Below are positions 62,749 to 64,000 of a stretch of DNA of 64,000 nt, piece by piece; positions within the stretch are counted from its first letter, which is position 1, and each line of letters starts with the position of its first letter. The notes under the pieces were generated by a model. It was not told the DNA's origin and did not search any database. It saw only the letters and a program-made list of their open reading frames with translations. The position numbers were made by a program, and so were the translations under genes. The DNA comes from Bos javanicus (lineage: Eukaryota > Chordata > Mammalia > Artiodactyla > Bovidae), in assembly GCF_032452875.1 (NCBI RefSeq), contig NW_026894328.1, positions 1 to 64,000 on the forward strand. The letters run 5' to 3'.

Positions 62749-64000
62749 AGATCACGTGACTGAGCATGCACTGTTCACGTGGCTGATCATACACTGATCA
62801 CGTGATGATCATGCACTGATCACTTGGATATCATGCACTGATCACGTGGCTGATCATACACTGTTCACGTGTCTGACCATGCACTGATCACGTGGCTGAT
62901 CATACACTGCTCACGTAACTGATCATGCACTGATCACGTGGCTATCATGCACTGATCACGTGGCTGATCATGCACTGATCACGTGGCTGATCATGCACTG
63001 ATCACGTGGCTGATCATGCACTGATCACGTGACATATCATGCACTGATCACGTGGCACTCATGCACTGATCACGTGGCTGATCATACTCTGCTCACGTAA
63101 CTCATGCACACATCACGTGGCTATCATGCACTGCTCACGTGGCTCGTCATGGAATGATCACGTAGCAACCATATACTGGTCACGTGACTGATCATGCAAA
63201 GATCACGTAAATGATCATGCACTGTTCACGTGACTGATCATGTACTGATCACGTGACTGATCATGCACTGATCACGTGGCTATCATGCTCTGCTCACGTG
63301 GCTGATCATGCAACGATCACGTAGCAACCATGTACTGGTCACGTGACTGATCATGCACTGATCACGTAATTGATCATGCACTGATCACGTGGCTCATCAT
63401 GCACTGATCACGTGGCTGATCACACATGTATCACGTGACTGATCATGCACTGATCACGTGGCTCTCATGCACTGATCACGTGGCTGTCATGCACTGATCA
63501 CGTGGATATCATGCACTGATCACGTGGCTGATCACACACGTATCACATGACTGATCATGCACTGATCACGTGGCTATCATGCACTGATCACGTGGCTATC
63601 ATGCACTGATCACGTGGCTGATCATGCACTGATCACGTAGCTACCATGTACTGATCACGTGACTGATCATGCACTGATCACGTGACTGATCATGCACTGA
63701 TCACGTGGCTGATCATGCACTGATCACGTGACTGATCATGCACTGATCACGTGGCTGATCATGCACTGATCACGTGACTGATCATGCACTGATCACGTGA
63801 CTGATCATGCACTGATCACGTGGCTATCATGCACTGATCACGTGGCTGATCATGCCATGATCACGCAGCTACCATGTACTGGTCACATGACTGATCATGC
63901 ACTGATCACGTGACTGATCATGCACTGATCACGTGGCTATCATGCACTACTCACGTGGCTGATCATGCAATGATCATGTAGCTACCATGTACAGGTCACG
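62749..64000. repeat. Sau segment S34, cut by window end
   Basis: 1,252 bp seen. D1 with several words at consensus (near 62,960-63,030), H at about 63.64-63.85 kb, and the first part of D2. The window stops at CATGTACAGGTCACG, within a few bases of the point in D2 where the window begins. Confidence 0.9.

Larger units (their letters stand above)
1..64000. repeat. Satellite array, 22-23 bp Sau/Pvu prototype repeats (bovine 1.706-like)
   Basis: Seen: the whole window is tandem 22-23 bp repeats. The main monomer joins TGATCACGTGGC to TGATCATGCAC; 34 Pvu islands rich in CAGCTG interrupt it, all in one orientation. No inversion, no poly-A tract and no unique sequence was found, and both window ends lie inside the array. 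Known (recalled, not looked up): bovine satellite III, density 1.706, is built from 23-bp prototypes in alternating Sau and Pvu segments with a repeat unit near 2.35 kb. Inferred: this is that family or a close bovid relative, although the modal unit here (about 1.9 kb) is shorter. Satellite identity is near certain; the bovine assignment is about 0.6-0.7. A different mammal with an unrelated 23-bp satellite is the main alternative. Confidence 0.95.
52642..64000 (+). repeat. Six-unit super-repeat, copy 2 (cut by window end)
   Basis: Spacings are 2326, 2785, 1930, 1761, 1109, then more than 1,447. Same order as copy 1 except for ~650 bp present in the fourth unit. Islands 27 and 33, at the same position, share AACACAGG and the preceding CACGTGACTG. 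Confidence 0.75.

Noticed and set aside
1..64000. CRISPR array: short repeats with regular spacing
   Set aside because: There are no unique spacers; repeat and intervening bases are both the same satellite monomer, and no cas-like gene is present.
1..64000. CENP-B box
   Set aside because: No TTCG followed at the required distance by CGGG was found. The few TTCGCGTGG words and the single GACGGGC do not fit the motif.
1..64000. Bacterial or phage origin because of dense GATC
   Set aside because: GATC density follows from two TGATCA words per monomer. There are no genes, ribosome-binding sites or coding frames on either strand.

Overview
The whole 64-kb window is one tandem satellite array from a eukaryotic, almost certainly heterochromatic, region. 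I see no protein-coding gene, RNA gene, transposon, CRISPR array or unique sequence on either strand. The array most resembles the bovine 1.706 g/cm3 satellite (satellite III). That satellite is described, from my memory of the family literature, as 23-bp prototype repeats patched together from 'Sau' (GATC-rich) and 'Pvu' (CAGCTG-containing) segments. Both segment types are visible here, so I infer a cattle-like bovid (Bovini). The species and chromosome cannot be settled from sequence alone.

Layout, from smallest to largest scale. (1) The Sau monomer is 22-23 bp, made of a 12-mer TGATCACGTGGC and an 11-mer TGATCATGCAC that share the start TGATCA. Three spellings dominate after CACG: TGGCTGATC and TGACTGATC (23-mers) and TGGCTATC (22-mer). 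(2) Every 1.1-2.8 kb the Sau tract is interrupted by a Pvu island, usually 241 bp. There are 34 islands, all in the same orientation, and each is itself about 10.6 units of 22-23 bp with a different consensus. (3) Island plus following Sau segment forms a higher-order repeat (HOR) unit. The modal size is 1.85-1.93 kb and the mean island spacing is 1,886 bp. A complete unit reads: island; diverged right flank D1 (about 0.8 kb, many fixed variant monomers); near-consensus tract H (0.3-1.3 kb, the main source of length variation); diverged left flank D2 (about 0.45 kb) leading into the next island. (4) The units are in turn arranged in super-repeats: five units of about 9.8-10.0 kb (three tandem copies, about 6.2-35.8 kb) and six units of about 11.05-11.7 kb (two tandem copies, about 41.5 kb to the window end).

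Region by region: 1-6.2 kb is mixed, with short units and short islands. From 6.2 to 35.8 kb the array is regular and ordered in fives, and its third block carries a unit (33.3-35.8 kb) enlarged by a ~605-bp internal duplication. From 35.8 to 41.5 kb there are three plain units. From 37 to 44.7 kb the E-box variant CGCGTG is strongly clustered. At 42.5-43.4 kb the monomers are scrambled by small deletions. From 41.5 to 64 kb lie the two six-unit blocks, which contain long consensus-like tracts and island-free 'ghost' copies of the flanks.

Nothing here works as a set of genes. The points of interest are the four-level architecture, the consensus-like ghost copies, the shared deletion module, the clustered CGCGTG change, and an E-box (CACGTG) about every 23 bp for 64 kb. 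All coordinates and lengths were worked out by eye from landmark words. Counts in long homogeneous tracts should be treated as approximate.
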